From: CAUPWF01 sp044425815
GTDB taxonomy: Bacteria; Bacillota; Clostridia; Lachnospirales; Lachnospiraceae
Direction: 5' to 3'
Assembly: GCA_044425815.1 (NCBI GenBank)
Contig: JAWXVA010000125.1
Span: 1-6,888 of the forward strand
Length of the DNA: 6,888 nucleotides
The position numbers were made by a program, and so were the translations under genes. Positions 5,896 through 6,888 of the stretch are shown piece after piece. Under the pieces are notes generated by a model, which was not told where the DNA came from, did no database searches, and worked only from the letters and a program-made list of their open reading frames with translations. Numbering within the stretch: the stretch's first letter is position 1; each line of letters opens with the position of its first letter.

Positions 5896-6548
5896 CTAAT
5901 TTCCCAAACAGTTGATTCCGTGCTTACTTAAGTAATTTCTCGCCGTTTCTTCTGATACACTCAACTGTTGCATCAGTTGTTCCATTATCCGATCAACCGA
6001 TGCATCCATAGCTTGCATTGCATTGATAATACCTATGACGATACCCTCATTCTTTCCAATACCAATCCCTCGCTTCTCTGCTTCTATAGAAGCTTCTTTT
6101 GCAGCTTCTTCCATTTTTTCAGCTATATAGTTCTCTAATCCTTTACACATTTTCATTTCTGTTTCTTTTGCAGCTTCTTCCATTTTTTCAGCTATATAGT
6201 TCTCTAATCCTTTACACATTTTCATTTCTGTTTCTTTTGCAGCTTCTTCCATTTTTTCAGCTACATATGCCTCTAATGCTCTACACATATTGATTTCTCC
6301 TGCTACTTCTTCTTGATTCATAAATGTCTTGGCTCCTGTGATGCTCCCTATCATACGAACGACCTCGGATGGGAGTGTTTTGTCTTTATATTCTTCTTGG
6401 ACTTCTGCGATTTTGCCATGGAACAAGTCTCTGGATATGGAGAATACTTTTTCTACTTCGGGGTTACTAAAATGATATTCTGCGCTTTCTCGTACTTGGA
6501 GTAAATTGAGTCTGTGGTTTGTTGTGGTGCTGGTGTGTGTTGGCTCAT
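5896..6548 (-). pseudogene. Helical repeat protein with Rpn/PDDEXK-transposase-like C-terminal tail, broken by an apparent one-base frameshift
   Basis: A start with a strong AAGGAGG (6553-6559) lies at ATG 6548 and reads MSQHTPAPQQTTDSIYSKYE, then reaches a stop after 31 codons. The body (FSNPEVEKVFSISRDL onward to the stop at 5896) is in another frame. One extra A in the AAAA run at 6469-6472 (plus strand) would join the two as KAQNIIFSNPEVEKVF, giving 217 residues. The upstream part of the long open frame (6585-6480) is thus probably a shadow. The body has three 23-residue helical repeats with EKMEEAAKE, then a Gly-rich EKRGIGIGKNEG turn and an end like ISEETARNYLSKHG. From memory, such tails occur in Rpn-family (PD-(D/E)XK) recombination-promoting nucleases of Lachnospiraceae. 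No nuclease domain is present, so the function is unknown. It may be a decayed gene or a sequencing error. Confidence 0.6.
6101..6307. repeat. 69-bp tandem repeat, three units, within the helical repeat gene
   Basis: Units begin with GCAGCTTCTTCC at 6101, 6170 and 6239. The units 6101-6169 and 6170-6238 are identical in all 69 bases, which points to a recent duplication. The third keeps the first 25 bases and then diverges. Each unit encodes 23 residues with EKMEEAAKE, an amphipathic charged helix. Being a multiple of three, gain or loss of a unit would keep the frame. Confidence 0.9.
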
Positions 6549-6628
6549 GCGCCCTCCTTTTTGTGATGTGCAGGAGATTACACATGTAGATAAGCTAAAT
6601 TTGGTATATGAAGCTTGCACTTTTGATG

Positions 6629-6658
6629 ATAATAAAAGTGTGTGAATTCATATCACAA
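6629..6658 (-). promoter_or_regulatory. Possible promoter of the helical repeat gene
   Basis: On the minus strand TTGTGA (6658-6653), 18 bases, then TATTAT (6634-6629) would start transcription about 75 bases before ATG 6548. The match is moderate. A hairpin, CACTTTT (6618-6624) with AAAAGTG (6634-6640), overlaps it. In the rest of 6586-6888 I see no gene and no clear repeat apart from a small TCCC-GAAA-GGGA stem at 6726-6737. Confidence 0.4.
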
Positions 6659-6888
6659 TATTAGTTTTGTCATATATCAGTAATTCCCGCTTAATTGGTT
6701 CGTGTTTCTTGGTGATGTTTTGGATTCCCGAAAGGGAGTTTGAATATTAAGCATGAATTGTTCTGAATTGACATAAAGAAATGATTCTAGATTCCACGAG
6801 ATGTGGTAGAAATATAGAACGGTTATGCTTAGGTCTAGTATAAGACTTTAGCGTAGGGATTGCAAGTACATTATTAGGAAATAGTCTC

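Noticed and set aside
6101..6307. CRISPR array
   Set aside because: The repeats are directly adjacent with no spacers, keep a reading frame and lie within a gene.
6099..6504. Two plus-strand open frames (64 and 63 codons), one with repeated hydrophobic LLPFFQLYSS segments
   Set aside because: The apparent membrane repeats are just the antisense reading of the 69-bp tandem repeat. No ribosome site supports either.
6768..6800. Plus-strand TTGACA at 6768-6773 as a promoter
   Set aside because: No acceptable -10 box lies 16-18 bases downstream and no plus-strand gene follows in the window.

Overview
The window looks like a low-GC Firmicute, most likely a Clostridia/Lachnospiraceae-type gut or soil anaerobe. 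The evidence is the AT-rich sequence, strong AGGAGG-type ribosome sites, TTGACA/TATAAT-like promoters, an IS1182-type transposase and an Rpn-like repeat-tail protein of a kind common in that group. The assignment comes from the look of the sequence and not from a database match.

Layout. Positions 1-573 (+) hold the 3' part of an IS1182-family transposase with a large in-frame internal deletion. Positions 574-782 hold two hairpins. From 5807 down to 783 everything lies on the minus strand and forms one metabolic locus. In transcription order it is a SorC/LsrR-type regulator with its own promoter and intrinsic terminator, a strong promoter carrying repeated palindromes, then dhaL, dhaK, an lsrF-like class I aldolase/thiolase, a 240-bp structured gap, a DUF1097-type membrane protein and a small VOC (glyoxalase-fold) protein. 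Positions 5896-6548 (minus) hold a small gene with 69-bp tandem repeats whose true N-terminus is cut off from its body by an apparent one-base frameshift. Positions 6586-6888 hold only that gene's probable promoter.

How the genes may work together. DhaK and DhaL should phosphorylate a ketone or ketose. The LsrF-like protein should act on the phosphorylated product. The VOC protein could do an isomerisation, DUF1097 could pass the substrate across the membrane, and the SorC-type repressor would sense a sugar phosphate. This parallels the AI-2 Lsr system (LsrK, LsrG, LsrF, LsrR), but with the kinase, isomerase and transporter replaced by unrelated families. The parallel is an inference. The substrate is not known from the sequence, and no DhaM phosphocarrier lies in the window.

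Regulation. I find four copies of a palindrome close to GGTTACATATGTAACC. Three sit in the dhaL promoter and leader, one of them inside the -35/-10 spacer. The fourth sits just upstream of the regulator's own promoter. They are the natural candidates for the regulator's binding sites.
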